Of a DNA stretch of 64,000 nucleotides, positions 1 to 10,805 are shown piece by piece. The translations under genes were made by a program, and so were the position numbers. The stretch lies in the NCBI RefSeq assembly GCF_030272615.1, contig NC_081405.1, forward strand, positions 604,918,177 through 604,982,176, in the 5' to 3' direction. The stretch comes from Cryptomeria japonica. Lineage: Eukaryota > Streptophyta > Pinopsida > Cupressales > Cupressaceae. Within the stretch, counting starts at the first letter, position 1. The number at the start of each line of letters is the position of its first letter. The notes beneath the pieces were generated by a model. The model had not been told where the DNA came from. It did not search any database and saw nothing but the letters and a program-made list of their open reading frames with translations.

Positions 1-716
1 GATTCTTTTGAATTTAGTTTTGTGACATCCATATCTAATGTTTCCAATTGGATTTATAACATTATCTTTAATAGTTCATATTTTATTAAGTTTTGAAGTC
101 GAGTTAACTGTAATTTTGACATATGTTCATGTGGTTGATCATAACTTGTTGTGTATGTATCCAAATTCATTTTTTTTTTGTTGGAAAGAGGACTTCAATA
201 CCTAGTGCACATATATTTTTCAGATTTTTTTTTCACTTGTTTACTATTTTTCCATAACCATTGAACTCGAAAGTTGATGTTCGGTATGAAACCTACATTT
301 AGTTGATCTAAAAAAATAAAATCATAATAAACTCTTTATATATATTAAAATAATAGTCATTAGAAAGTTTGCTTTGAGTACTACTATCACGAATTTGGGT
401 TTGTCAAATTCATCCATTTGAGCCCCCAATTTGAGCTTGAAAGGCCAAAAATCTGCAGAAACCATGAGAGGTTTGGGGGGAGTCCAAAACCAAGCACGTT
501 CGATAGAACATATGTTCTATTGAAGGGACCCCCCTAATGCAAATTTTGTGTTTTATGCCTTTTTGGGTTCAATCAGAAGTGTGTTTCGATCGAATGTGTT
601 TTTTTTACATTTGATCGAAAGAGGGTTTCGATAGAACATGGCCAAAATAGAGTTTTGGACAAAAGAGTCAAATTTTTTCATCCGAAAAAGTGTAACCCAC
701 TATTGTGGGTTCACCC
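1..716. mobile_element. Right end of a TIR DNA element (partial)
   Basis: This AT-rich block breaks the copia element that resumes at 717. Its last bases, read backwards from 716, start GGGTGAACCCACA and then show a GT-rich stretch followed by CACTTTTT. That parallels the inverted end of the 5.0 kb element at 8660 (GGGTAAGTACA, then GTTGTGTCCACTTTTT). A second match lies inside: bases near 340-390 (TATTAAAATAA, then GAAAGT and CTTTGAGTACTAC) resemble 8480-8522. I infer a second member of the same family, whose left end and target duplication lie outside the window. No coding capacity is visible. Confidence 0.45.
499..620. repeat. Hairpin-forming inverted repeats
   Basis: Two dyads sit close together. 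Bases 499-524 form a near-perfect 26-bp palindrome centred on AACATATGTT, with one mismatched pair. Bases 584-597 and 607-620 form a 14-bp stem (TTTCGATCGAATGT against its complement, one mismatch) around a T-rich loop of nine bases. The motif TTCGATAGAACAT recurs near 626. Subterminal hairpins of this type are common in non-autonomous DNA transposons; no function is claimed. Confidence 0.6.
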
Positions 717-3145
717 TTCTGCATAATGATTTGTGTGGGCCTACAAGGACAAGAGCCCTTAATGGATAATGATACTTTATGCTACTCATAGATGATTTCT
801 CTAGGATTAAATGGGTCACCTTCTTGTAAGATAAGTCTCAAGCCTATGGAAGATTCAAAATCTTTAGGAATATGGCTGAGAAGGAAAGTGGATACAAGCT
901 GAAGTGTTTGAGATTAGACCATGGAGGTGAGTTCACATCAAATGAGTTTGAAAATTATTGTGAAAGGCATGGAATCATAAGACAATATTCAACTCCTAGG
1001 AGATCACAACAAAATGGTGTTGTGGAAAGGAAAAATAGAACTGTTAAGGAAATGGCAAGGACAATGTTGAATGAAGTTAATTTGCCTGATGTATACTGGA
1101 AAGAAGCAATCCATACTACTGTATACACATTAAATAGAGTTCAACTGAGAGTTAATAGTATAATGATACCTTATGAGTTACGGTATGATAGGAAACCATT
1201 AGTCAAGTATTTCAAGGTGTTTGGTAGCAAGTGCATCAAAGAGATGAAGATAGATTAATAAGTTTTGATTCAAGAAGTGATGAAGGTATCTTCTTGGGGC
1301 ACTCTACTCACAACAAGGCCTACAAGTGTTTCAACAAAATACTAAAGAAGGTAATTGAGAGTGTACATGTAAGAGTGTATGAAGATCAACATAAAGGAAA
1401 ACAAAGCATAATAAATCAGATTGAATAATCACATAGTGAAGATGAAGAGCAATCTGAGCTAAAGAAGAAACACCTAGCAAGACTCCAAATAGATATGTGC
1501 AAAATAATCACCAGACGAGCAGATCATACACAACAAAAATGAGGGTGTACAAACTAGAAGAAGACTTGCAAGAAATAATGAACAAGTAAACTTTTACCTT
1601 ATGACTGAGATGGAACCCAAGACATATGTTGAGGCCAACAAGAGTGAGAAGTGGATAAAGGCTATGGAAGAAGAATTGCAGTAGATAGAAAAGAACAAAA
1701 CATGGGAATTGGTCCCTAGACCTATAGATAAAAATGTTGGGACAAAATGGTTTTACAGGAATAAGATGAATGAAGAAGGCAAGGTAGTGAGAAACAAGGC
1801 AAGACTAGTGTGAAAGGGTTATGCTCAGGTAGAGGGCACAGATTTTAAAGAAACATTTGCACGAGTTGCAAGACTTGAAGCTATAAGGATGTTCTTGGAA
1901 TTCTAAGCATATAAAGGATACAAAGTATATGAAATGGATGCCAAATCTGATTTCTTGAATGGAAATATTGAAGAAGAAGTCTCCATAGAGAAAACTGAAG
2001 GTTTTTAGCTGCATGAAGATGAGAACTTTCTTTGTAGATTGAAGAAATAATTATATGGTCTAAAGAAGGCACTTAGAGCATGGTATTCTAGGCTGGATAA
2101 ATACCTCCATCAATAAGGTTTTAGAAAGGGAAATGCTGACAGCAACTTGTACATCAAGGTAGATGGAGACTACATGATAATAGTAGTGGTATATGTAGAT
2201 GATATCATCTTTGGAGGCAACAAAGATGTTTTATGCAAAGAATTTGCTGATTAGGTGCAGACAGAGTTTGAAATGTCCATGCTTGGAGAGTTATCATATT
2301 TTCTTGGCTTGCAAATATTATTGCAAAATAAGGGCATATTCATCTCTCAAACCAAGTATGCAAAGGACATGTTGAAAAAGTTTCAAATGGAGGATAGTAA
2401 ATCGGTTAGTACTCCCATGGTGACATGATGCAAATTAAGCAAAGATGATGAGTCACCTAATGTGGATCAGATCTTGTATAGATCCATGATTGGAAGCCTA
2501 TTGTATCTTACAACTTCAAGGCCTGATATAGTTCAATTTGTATGCATGGTTGCAATATTTCAAGTAGCTTCTAAGAAATCACATGTGAATGTTGTAAGAA
2601 GGATATTCAAGTATCTGGAAGGGACACTCATTTATGGCTTATGTTATTCAAAGAAAGGAGATTTCACTTTACAAGCCTTTATTGATGTTGATTGGGAAGG
2701 TTGCATAGATGATAGGAAGAGCACTAGTGGTGGAGCTTTCTTCCTTGGAGATAGATTGGTTTCATGGCATAGCAAGAAGCAAGAGTCAATTTCACTAACC
2801 ACTACTAAAGCAGAGTAAAATGTTGTTGCTACATGTTGCTCACAGGTTTTGTGGATGAAACAGACCTTAAAGGACATCCAGGTATCATTTTGAGATCTTA
2901 TTGCTATTATGTGTGACACATGAAGTGCCATTAACATTTCCAAGAACCCTGTCATGCACTCAAGGACAAATCACATTACAATCAAATATCATTTTCTTAG
3001 GGAGAAGATTGCAGAGGAGATAAAGGTTGAATTTGTTCCCACAAGAGAGAAGGTTGCTGACATTTTCACAAAGCCTCTTCCAAATGACACATTTGAGTAT
3101 CTAAGATACAAATTGGGTGTTGTTCCACCATCCTTCAATACTTAA
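717..3145 (+). pseudogene. Ty1/copia pol remnant: integrase, reverse transcriptase, RNase H
   Basis: The decayed pol of a copia retrotransposon resumes in the integrase core at the motif DLCGPTRT (about 733) and continues through the catalytic region with DHGGEF and VERKNR (872-1258). The RT block covers about 1600-2440 and has YVDD at 2192-2203. The RNase H/connection region covers 2462-3145 (STSGGAFFLGDRLVSWHSKKQ). Stops and frameshifts lie between and within all domains: TAG after EELQ near 1681, TAA after YLHQ near 2115 and TGA near 2426. Gag and protease are absent because the TIR element at 1-716 interrupts the gene. The integrase-before-RT order is diagnostic of copia. It cannot make a working protein. 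Confidence 0.9.
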
Positions 3146-3491
3146 ATGTATTGTTGAGGTCTGTGGTTCAGGGGGAGCATACTGTTTTACTACTTTTCAT
3201 CCTAGAACCTCATGTTTGTCTCAGGGGGAGTTCTAAATTTTTTGAGAGGAGTATTAACACTGCTTTTAATATTGTAATGATGCTTCATCTAGTGGACTCT
3301 TCAGAGAACATATTTCAAAGGAGGATAAGTGTACAGGTCAAGTCTCTTTGCCATTGTTTTCAAATGGGGAGAAAGAGTTTCATGTGTGTGTTGCTGAGTT
3401 TTTTGTGTGTTTCTAAGAGTTGCCTATGTGTGTTGCTGATTTTCTTATGTGTGTTGCTATGTGTGTTGACATCAATGCCAAAGGGGGAGAT
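3146..3491 (+). other. Copia 3' untranslated region and polypurine tract
   Basis: This lies between the end of RNase H and the 3' LTR. Purine-rich motifs of the form GGGGGAG occur three times, near 3171, 3224 and 3483. The last (AAAGGGGGAGAT, ending 3491) abuts the LTR start TGTTAGCATAAA and is the likely plus-strand primer site. An open frame over 3151-3573 runs across the LTR boundary and is judged not to be a gene. Confidence 0.75.
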
Positions 3492-3589
3492 TGTTAGCAT
3501 AAATATTATTGTCATTGATATCAACAAGTGTTGCAGGGTCCAAAGAGATCATGTAGAGAAACAAGTGTTGTAGATTGTAAAGTTATCAT

Positions 3590-3658
3590 ATCAGGATAGC
3601 AATACCAATCAAGTGTTATGACAGTGAAATATCATATCAGGATAGCAATACTGATCAA
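3590..3658 (+). repeat. Short tandem repeat in the copia LTR, left part
   Basis: The phrase ATCATATCAGGATAGCAATAC, followed by ATCAA, appears twice about 52 bp apart. The related phrases TATCGGGATAGCTATGC and GTAATAGCTATGCTGAC continue on the far side of the TIR insertion (8685-8850, spacing about 125 bp). The repeat supports the reading that 3658 and 8661 were once adjacent. Confidence 0.55.
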
Positions 3659-3686
3659 GGGTAAGTGCACAAAGTTGTGTCCACTT
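3659..3686 (+). repeat. Left terminal inverted repeat
   Basis: This 28-bp end matches the complement of 8633-8660 at 25 positions. The mismatches are at positions 9, 12 and 13 of the repeat. Confidence 0.8.
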
Positions 3687-3734
3687 AGTGTGTAAGTTTT
3701 ACACTTAGACAAAAAAGGAAAATCTCACGGAACA

Positions 3735-4085
3735 CATGATAAATGAAACGGGATCCTGTTTCATGTCGGGATCCTAAGCCTAAATTTGAAACGGGATCTC
3801 GTTTAGCTTCAGGATCCCGAGCCTAGATCTAAGAAATGAGATCCCATTTCAAAAACAAAATGGTATCCTGTTCTAAAATGGGATCCCGTTTCAAAAAAAA
3901 AATGAGATCCCATTTCAAAATGGAATCCCGTTTCTTTTAAAAAAAAAACTAAAATTAAATATATATATATTTTTTTAAAATTTTAAATTTTTTTTTTTTA
4001 AATAAAAAATACAAGCTATATATACATGAAATATAAAATTTATATATAAGTCGCATTTCTCTTTGTCTTTTTTTTCCTTTCTATC
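3735..4085 (+). repeat. Left inverted arm with GGGATCCC palindromes
   Basis: The arm contains about eight degenerate copies of the palindrome GAAACGGGATCCCGTTTC. An A/T-run segment follows, then a tract ending CATGAAATATAAAATTTA, a segment AAGTCGCATTTCTCTTTGTC and a pyrimidine run. The same order, inverted, is found at 7540-7790. The arms flank the satellite array symmetrically and could pair into a very large foldback. Confidence 0.75.
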
Positions 4086-4285
4086 TCACTTTGTCCCCTC
4101 TCTCCCAAAATCTAAAACTATGTCTCTACCTCTCTCTCACGTCCTTAACTCTTTACTCTTTATCTTCGCTATCTCTATACATCTCCCCTTACCCCCTGCC
4201 TACCTATATATTTCTCTATATATACATCTCTACCTCTCTCTTAACATACCATCTCTCTCTCCCAACCAACTTATCTTTCTCTACA

Positions 4286-7200
4286 TATGTCATAATAGGT
4301 CCTACTAAGGGGTCTTATGTCATAATAGGTCCTAGTAAGAGGTATAATGTCTTAATAGATCCTCTTAAGGGGTCTTATGACATAATAGGACCTATTATGT
4401 CATAATAGGTCGTGTTTTATCATAATAGGACCTATTATGTCACAATGGGACCTATTATGACATAATAGGTTGCATTATGATATTATAGGTCCTATTATGA
4501 CATAACACCCCTTAACAAGTCCTAGTAAGGGGTATAAAGTCATAATAGGTCTTCTTAAGGGGTTTTATGATATAATATGACCTATGATATCATAATAGGA
4601 CCTATGATGACATAATATGACTTATTACATCATCATAGATCTTATTATGTCATTATTAGTCCTATTATGACATAATACCCTTTAATGGGTCCTACAAAGG
4701 GGTATAATGTCATAATAGGTCCTCTTAAGGGGTATTATGACATTATAGGATCTATTATGATATAATAGGTCCTAATATGTGATAATCGATCTTATTATGT
4801 CATAATAGATCCTACTAAGGGATCTTATGTCATAATAGGTCCTGTCAAGGGGTCTTATGACATAATAGGACACTATTATGACATAATAGGCCGTATTATG
4901 TCACAATAGGTCCTATTATGTCACAATGTGACCTATTATGACATAATAAGTCGTATTATGACATTATAGGTCCTATTATGTCACAATGTGACCTATTATG
5001 ACATAACATGTCGTATTATGACATTATAGGTCATATTATGTCACAATAGGTCTTGTTATGACATAATACCCCTTAACTCTCTCTAAAAGTACCATCTCTA
5101 TCTCTCTCAACCAACTTATCTTTCTCTACATATGGGGTCTTATGTCATAATAGGTCCTAGTAAGAGGTATAATGTCATAATAGGTCCTCTTAAGGGGTCT
5201 TGTGACATAATAGGTTGTATTATGACATAATAGGTCGTATTATGTCATAATAGGACCTATTATGTCACAATGGGACCTATTATGACACAATAGGTCATAT
5301 TATGACATTATAGGTCCTATTATGACATAATAGGTCATATTATGACATTATAGGTCCTATTATGTCACAAAAGGTCCTATTATGACATAATACCCATTAA
5401 AAAGTCCTAGTAAGGGGTATAAAGTCATAATAGGTCCTCTTAAGGGGTTTTATGACATAATATGACCTATGATGTCATAATAGGACCTATGATGACATAA
5501 TAGGACCTATTACATCATCATAGATCATATTATGTCATTATTAGTCCTATTATGACATAATACCCTTTAACAGGTCCTAGTAAGGGGTATAATGTCATAA
5601 TAGGTCCCCTTAAGGGGTCTTATGACATAATAGGACCTATTATGACATGACAGGTCCTCTTAAGGGGTCTTATGACATTATAGGACCTATTATGACATAA
5701 TAGATCCTATTATGTGATAATCAACCCTATTATGTCATAATAGGTCCTACTAAGGTCCATCTTATGTCATAATAGGTCCCAGTAAGAGGTATAATGTCAT
5801 AATAAGTCCTCTTAAGGGGTCTTATGACATAATAGGAACTATTATGACATAATAGGTCCTATTATGTTATAATCTATCATATTATGTCAAAATAGGTTCT
5901 ACTAAGGGGTCTTATGTCATAATAGGTCCTAGTAAGAGGTATAATGCCATAATAGGTCTTCTTAAGGGGTCTTATGACATAATAGGACCTATTATGACAC
6001 AATAGGTCATATTATGTCACAATAGGACCTATTATGTCACGATAGGTCATATTATGACATTATAGGTCCTATTATGTCACAATAGGTCTTATTATGACAT
6101 AATACCCCTCAACTCTATCTAAACATACCATCTCTCTCTTCCAACCAACTTATCTTTCTCTACATATGTCATAATAGGTCCTACTAAAGGGTTTTATGTC
6201 ATAATAGGTCCTTTTAAGGGGTCTTATGACATAATAGGTCGTATTATGACACAATAGGTCGTATTATGTCATAATAGGACCTATTATGTCACAGTGGGAC
6301 CTATTATGACATAATAGGTCATATTATGACATTATAGGTCCTATTATATCACAATAGGTCCTATTATGACATAATACCCCTTAACATGTCCTAGTAAGGG
6401 GTATAAAGTCATAATAGGTCCTCTTAAGGGGTTTTATGACATAATATGACCTATGATGTCATAATAGGACCTACGATGACATAATAGGACCTATTACACC
6501 ATCATAGATCATATTATGTCATAATTGGTCCTTTTATGACATAATACCTTTTAAGAAGTCCTATTGAGGGGTATAATGTTATAATAGGTCCTCTTAAGGG
6601 GTCTTGTAACATAATAGGACCAATTATGACATAACAGGTTCTCTTAGGGGGTCTTATGACATTATAAGACCTATATGACATAATAGGTCCTATTATATGA
6701 TAATCGATCCTATTATGTCATAATAGGTCCTACTAAGAGGTATTATGTCATAATAGGTCCTGGTAAGAGGTATAATGTCATAATAGGTCCTCTTAAGGGG
6801 TATTATGACAAAAGGACCTATTATGACATAATAGGTCATATTATGATATTATAGGTCCTCTTATGTCACAATAGGTCTTGTTCTGACATAATACCCCTTA
6901 ACAAGTCCTACTAAGGGGTATAAAGTCACAATAGTTCCTCTTAAGGGATTTTATGACATAATATGACCTATGATGTCATAATAGGACCTATGATGACATA
7001 ATATGACCTATTATGTCATCATAGGTCCTATTATGTCATAGTCAGTCCTATTATGACATAATACACTTCAATAGGTCCTACTAAGGGGTATAATGTAATA
7101 ATACATTCTCTTAAGGGGTCTTATGACATAATAGGACCTATTATGACATGACATGTCCTCTTAAGGGGTCTTATGACATTATAGGACCTATTATGACATA

Positions 7201-7455
7201 ATAGGTCTTACTAAGGGGTCTTAAGTCATAATAGTTCCTATTAAGAGGCATAATGTTATAATAGGTCCTTTTGAGGGGTCTTATGACATAATAGGACCTA
7301 TTATGACGTAATAGGTCATATTATATCACAATAGGACCTATTATGACACAATATGACCTATTATGACATATTAGGACCTATTATGTACCAATGAGACTTA
7401 TTATGACATAATAGGTTGTATTATGACATTATAGGTCCTATTACATCATAATTTA
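4286..7455. repeat. Palindromic satellite array
   Basis: About 3.2 kb is built almost wholly from variants of ACATAATAGGACCTATTATG and its linked phrases (TAAGGGGTCTTATG, AGTAAGGGGTATAATG). Most units are dyad-symmetric about GGTCC or GGACC, so both strands read nearly alike. A non-palindromic pyrimidine-rich module (CCATCTCTCTCTCCCAACC, then AACTTATCTTTCTCTACATATG) recurs near 4240, 5075 and 6115. This shows that blocks of roughly 0.8-1.05 kb were amplified as higher-order units. No gene lies in the array. It is not CRISPR-like, because there are no unique spacers. Confidence 0.9.
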
Positions 7456-7539
7456 TAAGGTCTTCTAAAATCTAGAATCTGTATTATAACTCCTAGAGAT
7501 CTGAAACCATTCTCAAACATCTTGCTAATATATACATAA

Positions 7540-7790
7540 AATATAGCTTAAAGTATAAGAAAGGAAAAAGACAAAGGGAAATGTGACTTAAACTTAAATT
7601 TTATATTTCATGAATATATAGTTTGTTTTAAAAAAAAAATTAAATTTCTTTTTAAATTTTAAAAAAAAAAATTTTAAAAGGGAAATGGGATCCCGTTTTG
7701 TTTTTGAAACGGGATCCCGTTTCCCGTTTGCTAAACATTTTTTTAATTATTTTAAAAAATGAAACGGGATCCTGTTTCTAAAAATTTCAA
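7540..7790 (-). repeat. Right inverted arm with GGGATCCC palindromes
   Basis: The inverted counterpart of 3735-4085 is recognisable by AAAGACAAAGGGAAATGTGAC, the TAAATTTTATATTTCATG block, the A/T runs and two to three GAAACGGGATCCCGTTTC palindromes. It is shorter than the left arm, which carries extra palindrome copies. Confidence 0.75.
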
Positions 7791-8610
7791 CTTTGGTTCC
7801 GTTGTAGCTTCGGTTTTGGCTTGGGAAATGGCTTGGAGAGCCGACCCTTAGGCTTGGACCTACTTTGACCTGCAACTTGAAGGCCAAATTTATCTTCATA
7901 TTAAATAATGACTTCAAAAATATATCTGAACACCAAATTTTCAGAATTTTTTTAAACAATGAAAACCCATTATAGTAGAGACTGTTTAGATTCTAAATAT
8001 GTAATTTAAAAAAAAAATTGATCAATATTTTTATTTTTAAAATAATTACCAATGAAAGAGGTCTATAAACTCGAAATAACATGGTTTTTTAGTTTTTAAT
8101 AACTTTTTTGTTTCTAAGTTTTTTGAAAAAAAAATTATATGGCATCAAACTAGAGACAATTCTATATAGTTTAAAAAAAAAAACCAAAAAATGTTAAGTT
8201 TAGGTCAAATTATGCTTGCTGTACACAATAATTTTTCAAAACAATGATTATGCCCAATAAAAAATTAACAAAAAAAAAATGCAGAAAAAAATTACAAAAA
8301 AATATTCTCATCAAAGGTGAGTGAGTTATAGATCTTTTCCCAAAAATATTTATAAAAATAATTTCATTTAGGTCAAATTATGCTTGTCGTACACGTGCAT
8401 GGTATGGTCCTGAAAAGTGACTTTTAAACTATAGGTTTTAGTAATGCCTATTCAAACTTCATTTTTAAGATTTGGGTATTAAAATAAATTATATATTTGG
8501 AAAGTAGACTTTGAGCACTACATTTTCTATTACTAAATTTTTTCAAGATTCATTCTTTAAGTGCCTCAAATATTTAGGTCAAACGGGACAAAATCGAAAA
8601 AAAAGGGAAG
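7791..8610. other. Unpaired right part of the TIR element
   Basis: About 0.8 kb of AT-rich DNA has no counterpart on the left side and no gene. A phrase of the form AGGTCAAATTATGCTTG(C/T)(T/C)GTACAC occurs twice, near 8202 and 8370, so part of it is internally duplicated. Confidence 0.5.
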
Positions 8611-8616
8611 AAATTT

Positions 8617-8638
8617 CCACTTTTTGGCCAAAAAGTGG
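8617..8638. repeat. Perfect 22-bp palindrome
   Basis: The sequence is CCACTTTTTGG followed by its exact complement. It lies just inside the right TIR, so the terminal CCACTT of the TIR is itself half of the palindrome. It may be a transposase-binding or hairpin site (inference). Confidence 0.8.
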
Positions 8639-8660
8639 ACACAACTTCTTGTACTTACCC
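8633..8660 (-). repeat. Right terminal inverted repeat
   Basis: Inverted copy of 3659-3686 with three mismatches, ending ...CTTACCC just before the target repeat TCAA. Confidence 0.8.
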
Positions 8661-10805
8661 TCAAGTGTTGTGCAAGTGAAATGTTATATCGGGATAGCTA
8701 TGCTAACCAAGAGATCGATGATGTGCATTAGGATAGCTAACAAAGGAAAAATAATAGGTTTATTTTATGCCGATAGAGTAAACTACTCTGACAATCACTC
8801 TGTCGTAATAGCTATGCTGACTAGGAGACCAAGGATGTGTATCAGAGTAGCTATTAAGGGTGGAATGACAAATTTACACTATTCCTATAGTGTAAACTAT
8901 TTCGAGGAAGAAAATGTTAAAAAGACCTCCTTGCAATATTTTCAAAATACCCTATTCCGATAAAGGGAGGTTGACAGTGTGGCATCAAAATAACTTGCTC
9001 GGTCGATCTTGCATGTTTCTCCTATGCCGATAGTTATAACATTTTGATGAGTGGTCATTTGGCTTGAAGTATTTTAGCTCGAGATAAACTATGCCGATAA
9101 GGTCAATCAACATGGAGATTATGCTTCAGGATAGCCTATGGCGATAAGGGAAATCAAAAGTGTGTTTCTCGTTGGAATAACTCATGCCAACGAAAGGAAC
9201 CAAAGGCATCACATGGTCATCGAGATAAGATTTGAATGCGGAGTAGAGGAAAGTTGTCAAACCAATAGTTAAAACTATACCAATGGATCTTTGAGAAATT
9301 GAGTTCGGGATAACTGTAGCGATGAACATGTTTGCAAATCGCATAACACGAAGGTTAGTCACAACATGGAAATCGACTGATCTATGTAGTTCGATTGTCC
9401 ACATGGATCTTGACTGACGTTGAACATATGAACTAGATGAAGAATAAGAGGACATTTGGCTCCTTACTAGACAAAACAAATCAGATATGTGAAAGTCGAT
9501 GATGATAAAGATTGTTGTTGATTCTTCTAGGGTAGGTCCACAAAAGATGATGATCTCATTAATTGTGATCCAGTTGCAAATAGGTTTGCAACTCAATATG
9601 ACCAACTTGAAGGAGATGAGATCTACTGGACATAACAAGTTTGCTAAAAATAGAAAACCAGTGCAGAAAGTGATCAGAACAGAGCAGGATCATTCAATGC
9701 ATGTGATCGATTCAAGAAGGGAAATCCAATCTACTACAGATCGTATCCTTGAAGAGTAGATTGAGATTACTAAGTTTAGTAATCTATGTATAGAATGACC
9801 TCAAGATAGATAAAACACATTTAATGTGAGCAGATAGTATGAGATAATCAAGACACAAAATAAAATCTCTACAGTAGAGAATTCCAAGACAACCGACTTG
9901 AATAAAATATTCAAGTTTGCACTAGAAGTAATCTCTGATGTGTGTAGAGTCGAACCAATAGAACAATAGCTACAAATATGATTCAACATGAGTAGTTGAG
10001 ATAGAAATATAGGTGAAAATAAAGATAACTCTACTGCTCGATGTGTATTGTGATGTACATAAGGAGTGTGAAGTGTTGAAGATGTGAGTATTTCTAAAGA
10101 GAGCTGAGAGAGTGTAATATTCAAAAATAGAGAGAGGAAAGAAAAACATCAACAGAGTGAGGTCAAGTGTTGAAGAGATGAGAGGGTAAATAGAGAGAGT
10201 TTGAGAGAGAGAAGTTGCAGAAACAAAGTAGAGAGAGTGGTAGTAGAAGGAAAAATTGAGAGAAGAGTAGTCTGAGATAGGTGAAGCTGAGGCAGAGAGA
10301 AGAAGACAATCAGAGAAAGGGAGAAGAAAGAAACAAAGGAAGAATACCAGGAGGTAGAGAAATCCTTTCTGAAAGTTGGAAAAACTTATAAAGTGTTGCA
10401 AAACCTCATTTTCAATATGACAAATAACTTGTATTTGAAATCTATACTCTTTGTAATCTCTAAGTGGGTGCTCATAGTAGGGGTAGGTGATCCTTTGAGT
10501 AGGTGCTCATAAAAATAGGGGTTGGTGCTCAAAATATCAAGAGTTGGTTCTCTTTGGGTTGGTGCCCTAAAAAATATTATAATCAGTGATTCCTAGTGAG
10601 GTTGGATTGGAGAAGTAGACTCCAGTAGATATTCTCACCGAGGTTTTTCCCACATTGGGTTTTCCTCGTATATCTAGTGTTATGTTATGTGTTCTTATGT
10701 GTGTGTTTATGTTTGCATTACATCTTTAGAATCTACACACTAAACTTAAAGTTTTAAAATACATTGATTCATCCCCCCTCTAAGAGTCCATTTGTGTTCT
10801 TCACA

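Larger units (their letters stand above)
3659..8660. mobile_element. 5.0 kb TIR element carrying a palindromic satellite, no transposase
   Basis: The left end begins GGGTAAGTGCACAAAG and then TTGTGTCCACTT. The right end, on the opposite strand, begins GGGTAAGTACAAGAAG and then TTGTGTCCACTT, giving 25 of 28 matches. The element is flanked by the 4-bp direct repeat TCAA (3655-3658 and 8661-8664). Closing it out restores a repeat unit of the copia LTR that also exists uninterrupted just upstream, so the boundaries are strong. Inside are long inverted arms (about 3735-4085 against 7540-7790), a 3.2 kb array of dyad-symmetric repeats and an unpaired right part (7790-8610). No transposase-like frame is visible, so it is presumably non-autonomous. 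A 4-bp duplication with GGG ends does not fit the commonest plant superfamilies (hAT 8 bp, Mutator 9-11 bp, CACTA and Harbinger 3 bp, Tc1 TA). The superfamily is unresolved. Confidence 0.75.
3492..10805 (+). mobile_element. 3' LTR of the plus-strand copia element, split by the 5.0 kb TIR element
   Basis: The LTR starts TGTTAGCA right after the polypurine tract and ends ...TTCTTCACA at 10805. It exists as two parts, 3492-3658 and 8661-10805 (counting the duplicated TCAA once, about 2.3 kb). The right part has typical copia U5 features: a segment reading TTTTTCCCACATTGGG near 10645 and a C-rich box (CATCCCCCCTCTAAGAG) near 10770. Beyond 10805 the minus-strand gypsy reading frame resumes at once, which fixes the boundary. 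The 5' LTR is left of the window. Open frames inside it (for example 8511-8963 and 9126-9638) match nothing and are taken as chance. Confidence 0.75.

Noticed and set aside
3151..3573. 140-codon frame after the copia RNase H
   Set aside because: It crosses the polypurine tract and LTR start and shows no motif.
4063..4405. Serine/leucine/tyrosine-rich open frames on the plus strand
   Set aside because: They arise from a pyrimidine-rich, low-complexity tract in the TIR element and run into the palindromic array.
4286..7455. Possible CRISPR-like repeat array
   Set aside because: The genome is eukaryotic, the units vary continuously, and there are no unique equal-length spacers. It is a degenerate satellite.
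8511..8963. 150-codon frame
   Set aside because: It crosses from the TIR element into the copia LTR across the proven insertion point, so it cannot be an ancestral gene.
9126..10401. Several minus-strand frames
   Set aside because: They lie within the copia LTR. Composition is low-complexity (serine/leucine) and no family is recognised.
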